Shown here in pieces: positions 56,968 to 64,000 of a DNA stretch of 64,000 bases; position 1 is the stretch's first letter, and every line of letters starts with the position of its first letter. The notes under the pieces are model-generated. The model was not told the DNA's origin and did no database searches. It saw only the letters and a list, made by a program, of their open reading frames with translations. Both the position numbers and the translations under genes were made by a program. The stretch spans positions 124,001 through 188,000 of the forward strand of contig CAWFPR010000014.1 of NCBI GenBank assembly GCA_963817635.1, read 5' to 3'. The stretch is from CAWFPR01 sp963817635 (GTDB lineage Bacteria > Acidobacteriota > Vicinamibacteria > Vicinamibacterales > 2-12-FULL-66-21).

Positions 56968-58580
56968 CGCCGCTCATCGGCCTGGCGATGCGATCCTCCG
57001 TCCTGCTGGCCGGCGGCCTGCTGATCAGCGCGTGTCTCGCGAAACGCTCGGCTGCCCTGCGGCACCGCGTGATCGCTGCCGCGCTGCTGGCTGCCGCGCT
57101 CGTTCTTCCCTTCAGCCTGGTGCTGCCGGAGTGGAATGTCACGCTGCCTGCTCGCGCTGCACACGTGAGTCCGACGATCGCGGCCGCACGTCCTGCGGAA
57201 GCGGTGACGCGATCGACGACGGTGGCAGCAGGGCCACCGGCACGGGACGTCATCTCCCCCATCGCTGTCCTCTGGCTCGCCGGAGTACTCTGTCTCCGCC
57301 GCCGCGCTGATCTCGGGCCTGGTGTGGGTCAGCCGGGCGGCCGCACGCGCGACGCGCATCGAGGACAGCGGATGGATCGAGGTGCTCGACACGGTCGCCG
57401 GGCGCTACGGGCTGAAGCGCCCCATCTCGCTGGCCCGGACCGATTCCGTGGACCTGCTCGCCACGTGGGGGATCCTGCGGCCGCAGGTGCTCCTGCCGCA
57501 CCACGCACGCGACTGGACGCTGGAGCGCGTGCACGTCGTCCTCTGCCACGAGCTGGCGCACATCCGTCGTCACGACTGGCTCGTGCAGATGGGCGCCGAG
57601 GCGCTGCGCGCGATGCTCTGGTTCAATCCGCTCGTGTGGATCGCCTGCCGGCGCCTCCGGCGCGAGAGCGAGCAGGCCTGCGACGACGAGGTCCTCGGCG
57701 CGGGTGTGGATGGACGTGCGTATGCCATCCAGCTGCTCGACCTTGCCCGGCAGTGCCGGCCGTCGGGCAGGACGTGGGCCTCGGCCATGCCGATGGCTCA
57801 CCCGTCAACTCTGGAAAACAGGATTGCCGCCATGTTGAATCCGCAACTCGACCGCCGGGCGCCTTCGCGGCGCGTCATGGCCGTGCTCGCCGTCGTACTC
57901 TTGCTCGTCGCGCTCCCGGCCGCGTCGTCTACGCGCGCGCCAGGCAGGGCCGGCGCCGCTCAGTCCGGAACAATCTACGACACCACTGGCGCGTGCTGCC
58001 TGGCGTGGAGGTGACGCTCGTGGATGCGAATGAGATCGCCTGGGAAGTGAATTCCAACGCGAGCGGGCGCTTCGAGTTCCCGACTGTCGGTCCGGGCAAG
58101 TACACGCTGAAGTTCGCGCTCCCCGGCTTTCGAGCGCTGCGACACGAGTTCGAGCTGCGCGACGCGCGCGACTGGGATCGCGCCGTGACGCTTCAGCTCG
58201 GCGAGCTGAAGGAATCGGTCACGGTTCGGGAGAGCCGCGCGATCCTGCCGAAGCAGTTGCACGCGTACCGGGGCCGCGCAGCAGCCGGTTCGCGTCGGCG
58301 GCAACGTTCGAGCGCCGCGGAAAGTGAAGTGAACGTCCGTCCGGCCTATCCCGCGGCGATGCGCGCGGCCGGCCTCACGGGCGTCGTGCCGATCGAGGCG
58401 ATCATCGGGCGCGACGGCACGGTGACGTCGGTCCGGGTGCTGAGCGCGCAGGTGCATCCGGATTTCGCGATCGCCGCCGCGGATGCCGTCCGGCAGTGGC
58501 GTTTCACTCCGACCCTCCTGAATGGCGAGCCGGTCGAAGTGGTGATGACGGTCAGCGTGCGGTTCGATCTGGACGACTGA
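56964..58580 (+). CDS. BlaR1-like M56 sensor peptidase fused to carboxypeptidase-regulatory and TonB domains (frameshifted)
   Basis: About 537 residues after correction. N-terminal membrane helices surround a zinc peptidase domain with the HExxH motif CHELAHIRRHDW and FNPLVWIACRRLRRESEQACDDEVL (quoted in part). A third membrane helix leads to a carboxypeptidase-regulatory-like beta-sandwich (GRFEFPTVGPGKYTLKFALP). A TonB C-terminal domain ends the protein (RPAYPAAMRAAGLTGVVPIE, RQWRFTPTLLNGEPVEV). Frame breaks occur at about 57289 (after GTAC), 57989 (lost G), 58269 (after GTAC) and 58325 (a GTGAA tandem duplication). The start is a GTG overlapping blaI. It probably senses envelope stress or antibiotic and triggers BlaI cleavage. 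Confidence 0.85.
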   Translation: MTPLIGLAMRSSVLLAGGLLISACLAKRSAALRHRVIAAALLAAALVLPFSLVLPEWNVTLPARAAHVSPTIAAARPAEAVTRSTTVAAGPPARDVISPIAVLWLAGVLCLRRRADLGPGVGQPGGRTRDAHRGQRMDRGARHGRRALRAEAPHLAGPDRFRGPARHVGDPAAAGAPAAPRTRLDAGARARRPLPRAGAHPSSRLARADGRRGAARDALVQSARVDRLPAPPARERAGLRRRGPRRGCGWTCVCHPAARPCPAVPAVGQDVGLGHADGSPVNSGKQDCRHVESATRPPGAFAARHGRARRRTLARRAPGRVVYARARQGRRRSVRNNLRHHWRVLPGVEVTLVDANEIAWEVNSNASGRFEFPTVGPGKYTLKFALPGFRALRHEFELRDARDWDRAVTLQLGELKESVTVRESRAILPKQLHAYRGRAAAGSRRRQRSSAAESEVNVRPAYPAAMRAAGLTGVVPIEAIIGRDGTVTSVRVLSAQVHPDFAIAAADAVRQWRFTPTLLNGEPVEVVMTVSVRFDLDD

Positions 58581-58658
58581 GCGTCGCGGCGAGCACGGCG
58601 CTCGAACCCAGCGCGACCGTCTTGTCCGGGGCGGTGACGCAAGGTCAGCGACTGAGCG

Positions 58659-59860
58659 TCATCGCGGCCGGAGGTGCTCGTAGGTGAGGCGTTCGAACCC
58701 GCGCACGATGGCCATCGCCCGCGGGTCGTAGTAGGGCAGGACCTGCATCAGCACCACTGCCCCAACCATGCGATGGGGGTCGATCCAGAAATGCGTGTTG
58801 AAGACGCCGCCCCAGCTGAGGCTGCCGGCCGACCGCATGCCCGGCAACGCCGGGGGCTCTTCGATCTGGAATCCGAAGCCGAACGTGTCCTTGCCCGCGC
58901 CTGACGGGAAGGGACGCAGGAGATCAGGACTGACGCTCGGCTGTTCCGATATGGTCAGCGCACCGATCTGGTTGGTCGTCATCATCGCAACGGTCTGTTC
59001 GCGGAGCAACCGTGCCGCGCCGGCGCGCCCGCGATTCAGGATCAACTGCATGAACCGCGCGTAGTCCGGAGCGGTTGAAAACAGGCCGCCGTCGCCGCGC
59101 GCGGGCGACTGGAGCGTGCTCTCATTCGGGACCTCGACCAGCGACCCGTCAGCCGTCCGATTGTGCAACGTGACGACCCGCTCCCGCTTGTCCGGCGGGA
59201 CGACGAAGCTTGTGTCGTGCATGCCCAGCGGATCGAAGATACGCGTCTTGAAGAAGACCTCGAGCGATGTTCCTGAGAGCCGCTCGACGATTCGTCCGAT
59301 CACTGCCGTGCTCGGCCCGTAAGAGAACCTCCGGCCGGGATCCTGGAGCAGCGGCAGGTCGAGCTCTGTGCGGCGGCCGTCATCAAGCTTCGACAGGCGG
59401 CTGTCCTCGAACGAGTAGACCATCCCCGAGGTATGGGTCAAGAGATCGCGGACGGTGATCGCCCGCGACGGCGGGCGGGACTCGTACGTGCCGTCCGCCT
59501 CGTGCCAGGCGGTCATCACGCGGACTCTCGCGAACTCCGGCAGGTAGGTCGTGACAGGCTCGTCGAGGCGGAGCCTGCCCTCCTCGTACAGCATCATGGC
59601 GGCGGCCGACGTGATCGGCTTGGTCATCGAGGCGATGCGGAAGATGCTGTCAGGCGTGACCGGCCGGTTCGTGGCTACGTCCGCCTTTCCGAAGGCGCCC
59701 TGTAGAATGTCGAGTCGGGCGTGACGACCACGGCGACGACCGCAGGCGCGTCGCCGGCGGCCACGTGCGCGCCGAGGAATGTGTCCAGCGCCGCGCGCGA
59801 TGGTACCGCGGGCAGTTGCAGGACGAGGGCAAGGGTCAGGAAGGCTGACAGCTGTCTCAT
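58659..59860 (-). CDS. Beta-lactamase-family serine hydrolase (frameshifted)
   Basis: Exported class C beta-lactamase/esterase-type protein of about 400 residues. A signal peptide from the ATG at 59860 (RQLSAFLTLALVLQLPAVP) precedes the catalytic SMTK. HTSGMVYSFED, GRRFSYGPST and the late WGGVFNTHFWIDP follow. One G is missing near 59681, so the N-terminus and the SMTK part fall in different frames; restoring it gives YRGAFGKADVATNRPVTP. It is convergent with the BlaI/M56 pair, but is not a proven lactamase. Confidence 0.87.
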
Positions 59861-60012
59861 GAAATGGAGCACCGGCCTCTCCGTACTACCTCAGGACGAC
59901 GAGGGCTGCGATCACGTCAGATTGTGCCGCAGAACCGACTCCGGAATTCGTCTGGTTTTCGTGCATGGCGGTTTCCGGCCGCGGCAGGGGCAACCGGGCG
60001 TAAGGTGGAGGG

Positions 60013-60420
60013 GTGCGGGCCCTCGGATTAGCGGCGGCGTTGATTCTGCTGACCGGCTGCGCGCCGAAGGACATCGCGCGGAGTTCGTGCGAGAGTGTCC
60101 TTCTCTCGACCGCCGACGAGTGGTCCTGCACCGTAACCGGGGACGTCGTCGGCCGCGCCTCGAGCCTGACGTTCGACACCGAGTCCAGGAACCAGGTGGC
60201 GCACGTGCGCGTCGCGTTGCACGTGAGCAGCGGCACGCTGCGCCTGACCTACCAGGACCTCTCTCGTCAGCAGTTCGTCCTGATCACCCCGTCCGAGCCC
60301 GCCGATTTCAGCATGCAGACGCGGATGAAGCGCGACACCCGCTCGTTCAGCCTGTTCTTCGAGCCGGTCGACGGCCCCGCGAAGGGACTCTCCGGCACCG
60401 TGAGGTACTCGACGCCCTGA
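60013..60420 (+). CDS. Small lipoprotein, hypothetical
   Basis: 135 residues from a GTG. A lipobox (ALILLTGC) gives a predicted outer- or inner-membrane lipoprotein. The body is beta-rich (RVALHVSSGTLRLTYQDL) with no recognised family. A perfect hairpin follows at 60477. Confidence 0.75.
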   Translation: MRALGLAAALILLTGCAPKDIARSSCESVLLSTADEWSCTVTGDVVGRASSLTFDTESRNQVAHVRVALHVSSGTLRLTYQDLSRQQFVLITPSEPADFSMQTRMKRDTRSFSLFFEPVDGPAKGLSGTVRYSTP

Positions 60421-60476
60421 GGCCGCCGTCATCCGGGCGGATCGAGACCGCCGAGCCAGGCCCCTCGTACACAGTG

Positions 60477-60502
60477 ACGGCCCGCCATGGCTGGCGGGCC
60501 GT
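60477..60502. terminator. Perfect 11-bp hairpin between a lipoprotein gene and tRNA-Pro
   Basis: ACGGCCCGCCA and TGGCGGGCCGT with a 4-nt loop. It sits downstream of both the plus-strand lipoprotein gene and the minus-strand tRNA-Pro, so it could stop both. Neither side has a strong U-run. Confidence 0.55.
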
Positions 60503-60517
60503 GAATGGTTTTGAAAA

Positions 60518-60595
<78 letters not shown>

Positions 60596-60685
60596 ACACA
60601 AGCGTGAGCAATAATGTTACCCCAACTCAGCCAATCCGCACGAAAACAATCCCGCCGCCCCGATTCCCGGCAACCGACGAGGCGA

Positions 60686-61819
60686 TCAGCGCGGCTCGAA
60701 GAGCGCCTTGAAATCCGCCCGCTCACGCAGCGGCGCGAAGGCGGGATCGTCCCGGAGCTGAGCCGGACGGAAGCGAGCGGGGATTGAGGCCAGCCACGCG
60801 ACAGCCGCGTCGGAATCGCCCTTGAGGAGGCACGCGCGGGCCGCCGGCAGGCCGAGGTCGCGGTAGCCGAGCCCCTTATCCTTCAGCGCGTCGAACTCCG
60901 CGCACGCCTTCGCGTACTGGCCGTCACCCAGGAGCGCCTCGCCATACGCCAGGCGCAGGCGCGGGTCGTCCGGCCTGGCGGCGAGCACCTGCGCGTAGGC
61001 CTTGACCGCCTCCCCGAATTCGTGCGTCTGCACGTGCCCGGCAGCCGCCGCCTCCGGCAGCGACGCGTGGAGCGACGCCTGGTACTTGTCGGACGTCGCG
61101 CGCTTGACGAACGCGAGCGTCTCCGCAATCACCCGCCGGGTCGCCTCGTCGTCGTCGATCATCTCGAACGCATGATGGCCGCCTGCATGGTTCAACAGCG
61201 TGAACGGCGCGTTCTGCGAGACCGCCACCGCGGCGAGCGACGCAATGAGCTCGTTGACGGCCGGGCAATCGAGCCCCGCTCGCACGTACAGGACCGGCAG
61301 GTCGAGCCGGAAGCGCTCGACCGGCGCGCTGCCGTAGTACATGACGGCCGCCTTGACAGCGGTCTGCGCCGGGTCCTCGACGAACGGCAACGCCGCGTAC
61401 ACGTTCCCGGATCCGGCATACACCGCGATGGCCCCGATGCCGAGTTCGGCGGTGTGCTGCGAGAGGTGCGCGATGAGGACTCTCGCATCATCTGCCTCGT
61501 GCCCGTCGCGAAGGTCCGGCAGGATCCCGACGATGCCGTTTGACGCCGCTGTCCGCGCCCAGCCGGCATAGAACGGCTGGCTGCGATCGGGCCCCGTTGC
61601 GCGATTGAAGAACACGAGCGCGGGCATCCCGGGCGTGCGGGCCGCCGGCCTGTAAATGTCCATTGCGAGTCGCGCGCCGTCCGAAGAGCCGTACTGCACG
61701 TCCGTGCTGACTGTGATACCCGCGGCCGGCGGAGGAAACGCCATTCGCGGTTCCTGGGCAGACGGGGCGTGCGAGCCGGCAAGCACGGCAAGCGCGGCGA
61801 ACAGGGGTGTGCGCATCAT
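60686..61819 (-). CDS. Exported alpha/beta-hydrolase with C-terminal TPR region
   Basis: About 377 residues. A signal peptide from the ATG at 61819 (RTPLFAALAVLAGSHAPSAQ) precedes a dienelactone-hydrolase-like domain (LAMDIYRPAARTPGMPALVF, AVYAGSGNVYAALPF, a late HAGGHHAFEM). The usual G-x-S-x-G nucleophile reads YAGSGN. A TPR-like tail follows (EFGEAVKAYAQVLAARPDD). Function is unknown. Confidence 0.85.
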   Translation of the reverse strand: MMRTPLFAALAVLAGSHAPSAQEPRMAFPPPAAGITVSTDVQYGSSDGARLAMDIYRPAARTPGMPALVFFNRATGPDRSQPFYAGWARTAASNGIVGILPDLRDGHEADDARVLIAHLSQHTAELGIGAIAVYAGSGNVYAALPFVEDPAQTAVKAAVMYYGSAPVERFRLDLPVLYVRAGLDCPAVNELIASLAAVAVSQNAPFTLLNHAGGHHAFEMIDDDEATRRVIAETLAFVKRATSDKYQASLHASLPEAAAAGHVQTHEFGEAVKAYAQVLAARPDDPRLRLAYGEALLGDGQYAKACAEFDALKDKGLGYRDLGLPAARACLLKGDSDAAVAWLASIPARFRPAQLRDDPAFAPLRERADFKALFEPR

Positions 61820-61889
61820 CGCCGTAGTCTCGGCGACCGCCGCCGGCAAATCCAATCCGGCGGTACGAGGCCGGCGGGATCGGGGACGA

Positions 61890-62663
61890 TCAGCGGCTGG
61901 CGGGGGCCGGAAACGCGCCGGCGCCGCTCGTGATGGCTTCGACGGCCGACATCGCGTCGTGCGCCGTCAGGTCCGGTTGCAGCGGCGTGACCGAGACGTA
62001 CCCGTCCCTGATCGCCTGGTAGTCCGACTGGTCGTGCGGCTCCCAGTCGTTCTCCCCTTCCTCGATCCAGTAGTACGGCCGGTGCCGCGGATCGATGCGC
62101 TCGTCCACCACGGTGACGTGATTGCGCTTGGCCTGCACTGTCGCCCGAGGCCCTTGCGGCCGTCCTTCCGGCACGTTGATGTTGAGGAACACGCGCGACG
62201 GCAGCCCGCCGGCGAGCACGCCCAGGGCCACGGCCGCCGCCGCCGCCGCCGCATGCTCGAAGTTGTACGTGCCGCGCGTGCGCGCCAGCGACACGGCGAT
62301 GGCGGGAATACCGAGCAGCGCACCTTCCATCGCACCCGCGACGGTCCCGGAGTACGTGACGTCGTCGCCGAGGTTGTGCCCCTTGTTGATCCCCGACACG
62401 ACAAGGTCGGGCAGTCCGGAGTAGAGCTGCGAGATGGCGATGTTGACGCAGTCGGTCGGCGTGCCGTCCACCTCGTACACGCCGTCGTTGATCATCTCCA
62501 TCCGGAGCGGCCGCCGCAGCGTCAGCGCATGGCCGATGGCGCTCGCCTCGATGTTCGGCGCGACGACGATGACGTCACCGAGACGGCGCAGGGCGTCGGC
62601 CAGCACGTGAATCCCGTCAGACCGTACGCCGTCGTCGTTCGTAACCAGAATCTTCTTGTTCAT
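61890..62663 (-). CDS. surE: 5'/3'-nucleotidase SurE
   Basis: Metal-dependent nucleoside monophosphate phosphatase, 257 residues. Family motifs are ILVTNDDGVRSDGI, APNIEASAIGHALT, VVSGINKGHNLGDDVTYSGTV (quoted in part) and GYVSVTPLQPDLT near the C-terminus. The Asp pair of TNDDG, the Ser of AIGH and the Asn of GINKG bind the metal. It stands alone, without the usual pcm partner. Confidence 0.95.
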   Translation of the reverse strand: MNKKILVTNDDGVRSDGIHVLADALRRLGDVIVVAPNIEASAIGHALTLRRPLRMEMINDGVYEVDGTPTDCVNIAISQLYSGLPDLVVSGINKGHNLGDDVTYSGTVAGAMEGALLGIPAIAVSLARTRGTYNFEHAAAAAAAVALGVLAGGLPSRVFLNINVPEGRPQGPRATVQAKRNHVTVVDERIDPRHRPYYWIEEGENDWEPHDQSDYQAIRDGYVSVTPLQPDLTAHDAMSAVEAITSGAGAFPAPASR

Positions 62664-62686
62664 TCAGTGGGCGCGGGAATTGGGGA

Positions 62687-62740
62687 GGCGTGAGCTCTGA
62701 GGTCCCTGCGCCTTGAGCCCTGAGGCTTGAGCCCCTTCCG
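62687..62740. repeat. Heptanucleotide repeat after surE's 5' side
   Basis: Units of about 7 nt, CTGAGGT, CCCTGCG, CCTTGAG, CCCTGAG, GCTTGAG and CCCCTTC, run through the gap upstream of surE. The unit differs from the other three arrays, but the period is the same. Confidence 0.6.
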
Positions 62741-62799
62741 AACCACAAGTATACCAGCGGGCACACCTCCGGCCCGAATGGCGCGCGGAGGGGGGCGTG

Positions 62800-62991
62800 C
62801 TACGCGGGGGCGACCGCCGTTCGGTTACAGGCGTCGCAGCGCAGGTACACGATGGGAAGCGACTCGGAACGCCCGAAGATGCGGGACGAATAGCGTCCGC
62901 ACCGGGTGCAAAGCTCTCGGTCAGGCCACGCCTTGGAGGCCAGAGCGGTCGACACGCGACGAGGCTGAGCGGGCGTCTGTTTGGGTGTCAT
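62800..62991 (-). CDS. Small zinc-ribbon hypothetical protein
   Basis: 63 residues from the ATG at 62991. A CTRCG and a CDAC knuckle are about 25 residues apart, suggesting one zinc-binding site. There is no clear ribosome site. It lies between surE and the MFS gene on the same strand. Confidence 0.55.
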   Translation of the reverse strand: MTPKQTPAQPRRVSTALASKAWPDRELCTRCGRYSSRIFGRSESLPIVYLRCDACNRTAVAPA

Positions 62992-63034
62992 GTGTGCATG
63001 CAGTTTACTCGGTTTCACACCGGTCCGCGCATGT

Positions 63035-64000
63035 TTACGCGCGGCGACTTTCGGCTGAGCTGGACCAGGAGAGCGTCGCGAGCAGGATCGTGGCAAGCAG
63101 CGCCAGGCCGCCGCCGGTCATGAACGCGGCGTGCGGCGACACCAGGGTCCAGATCAGGCCGAACAGGAGACTCGCCGCAAGACTCCCGGCCCCGAGCACG
63201 CCGTTGTAGATGCCGAAGGCGGTGCCGCGAACGGCGGCCGGCGCGAGGTCGGCCACCCAGGCCTTCTCCACCCCTTCCGTCAGCCCGAAGTACAGGCCAT
63301 ACGAGAGGAAGATGGCCACCACTGCCCCGCGGGCGTCGAAGACGCCGAATCCCGCATATACAAGCGCGTAGACGACCCAGCCGGCGCCAATCATGGTCCG
63401 CCGGCCAAGCCTGTCCGACAACACGCCGCCCGCGAGGGACGAAGCCACCTTGACGACGTGCAGCGCCGACCAGAGGAGCGGTATCCAGACGGTGGCAATC
63501 CCCAGATCGCTCAGGCGCAGCAGGAGAAACGCGTCGCTCGCATTCCCCAGCGAGAACAGCAGGATGACGGCCATCGCCTTGTAGAAGGGCCGGCCCAGCC
63601 GGACGCGTCCGTCTGCCGGGGCCGGCTTCGCCTGGCTGTGCGCGCCGGGCCGCGGGCGAGCGCGTTCGGGCAGCCTGAGGATCACGAGGATGACGATGAG
63701 CCCCGGAACGATCGTCAGGGTGAAGAGCGTGCGGTAGTCGCCTGGGTGGAAATAGAGATACGCCGAAGCGATGAGCGGTCCGGCGACGGCGCCCGCGTGA
63801 TCCATCGCGCGTTGGAATCCGTACACACGGCCGCGGGAACTCGCGGTGGCGAAATCCGCGAGCATCGCGTCGCGCGGGGCCCCCCGGATGCCCTTGCCGA
63901 GGCGATCGGAAAACCGAATCGCGAGCACCTGGGGCCACGACGTAGCGATCGAAATCAGCGGGCGCACGGCGGACGACAGTCCGTAGCCGCCGAGCACCAG
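63035..64000 (-). CDS. MFS transporter (partial, N-terminus beyond right edge)
   Basis: At least 321 residues with about nine TM helices. The MFS loop motif appears as SDRLGKGIRGAPRDAMLADF, and again as SDRLGRR in the second half. The first one or two helices lie outside the window. The RGxPRDA stretch is typical of a large, poorly characterised MFS group in soil bacteria; substrate unknown. Confidence 0.88.
   Translation of the reverse strand: MVLGGYGLSSAVRPLISIATSWPQVLAIRFSDRLGKGIRGAPRDAMLADFATASSRGRVYGFQRAMDHAGAVAGPLIASAYLYFHPGDYRTLFTLTIVPGLIVILVILRLPERARPRPGAHSQAKPAPADGRVRLGRPFYKAMAVILLFSLGNASDAFLLLRLSDLGIATVWIPLLWSALHVVKVASSLAGGVLSDRLGRRTMIGAGWVVYALVYAGFGVFDARGAVVAIFLSYGLYFGLTEGVEKAWVADLAPAAVRGTAFGIYNGVLGAGSLAASLLFGLIWTLVSPHAAFMTGGGLALLATILLATLSWSSSAESRRA

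Overview
The window is a GC-rich (roughly two-thirds G+C) bacterial chromosome segment with short intergenic gaps and an essentially housekeeping gene set. Several features suggest an Acidobacteriota bacterium, most likely of the Vicinamibacteria type. These are an ECF sigma factor of the large acidobacterial group paired with a Ser/Thr kinase, an LptC-LptA fusion, an HPr/HprK/RapZ regulatory PTS branch next to rpoN, a sortilin-type BNR-repeat secreted protein, and a BlaI/M56-TonB pair. The assignment is inferred from gene content only.

Layout: 1-15199 is a long leftward run, read from high to low coordinates as dnaE, accA, recJ, lptC-lptA, lptB, rpoN, hpf, hprK, rapZ, EIIA-Man, ptsH and ptsI (cut by the left edge). 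It couples replication and lipid synthesis to LPS export and to a regulatory phosphorelay with no sugar permease. 15200-27382 holds guaA, a PQQ-type beta-propeller, an aminotransferase, an unknown membrane protein, a 1309-residue NtrY-like histidine kinase, a decayed TPR gene end, pssA/psd, a DUF465 protein, rimI and tsaB. 27421-44028 holds mutS, an outer-membrane protein joining HExxH, TolB-like and beta-barrel regions, an agmatinase-family enzyme, a TPR-sigma54 activator flanked by operator-like repeats, PilZ and cupin proteins, a TPR membrane protein, tRNA-Arg(CCT), apt, acyP, urate oxidase and the BNR-repeat protein. 44287-64000 is more accessory: small zinc-ribbon and charged proteins, a membrane-anchored MutS-like ATPase, a VOC protein, a secreted protein, an ECF sigma/kinase-SUMF1-hydrolase pair, a di-heme cytochrome, a cNMP-glutaredoxin-TrxR fusion, blaI/M56-TonB, a beta-lactamase-like hydrolase, a lipoprotein, tRNA-Pro(CGG), a TPR hydrolase, surE and a partial MFS transporter.

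Two cross-cutting observations matter most. First, more than twenty single-base or short frameshifts break otherwise conserved genes. Seven of them are an extra base directly 3' of the tetranucleotide GTAC on the coding strand, which looks like a motif-dependent sequencing artefact, possibly at a modified GTAC. Apparent fusions of neighbouring genes (HprK-RapZ, AccA-RecJ, TsaB-RimI) come from these indels and are not real. Second, four intergenic gaps carry different imperfect heptanucleotide (7-nt period) repeats, two of them as inverted arrays around a unique core, resembling the STRR repeats known from cyanobacteria. No CRISPR array, rRNA, prophage or intact insertion sequence was seen.
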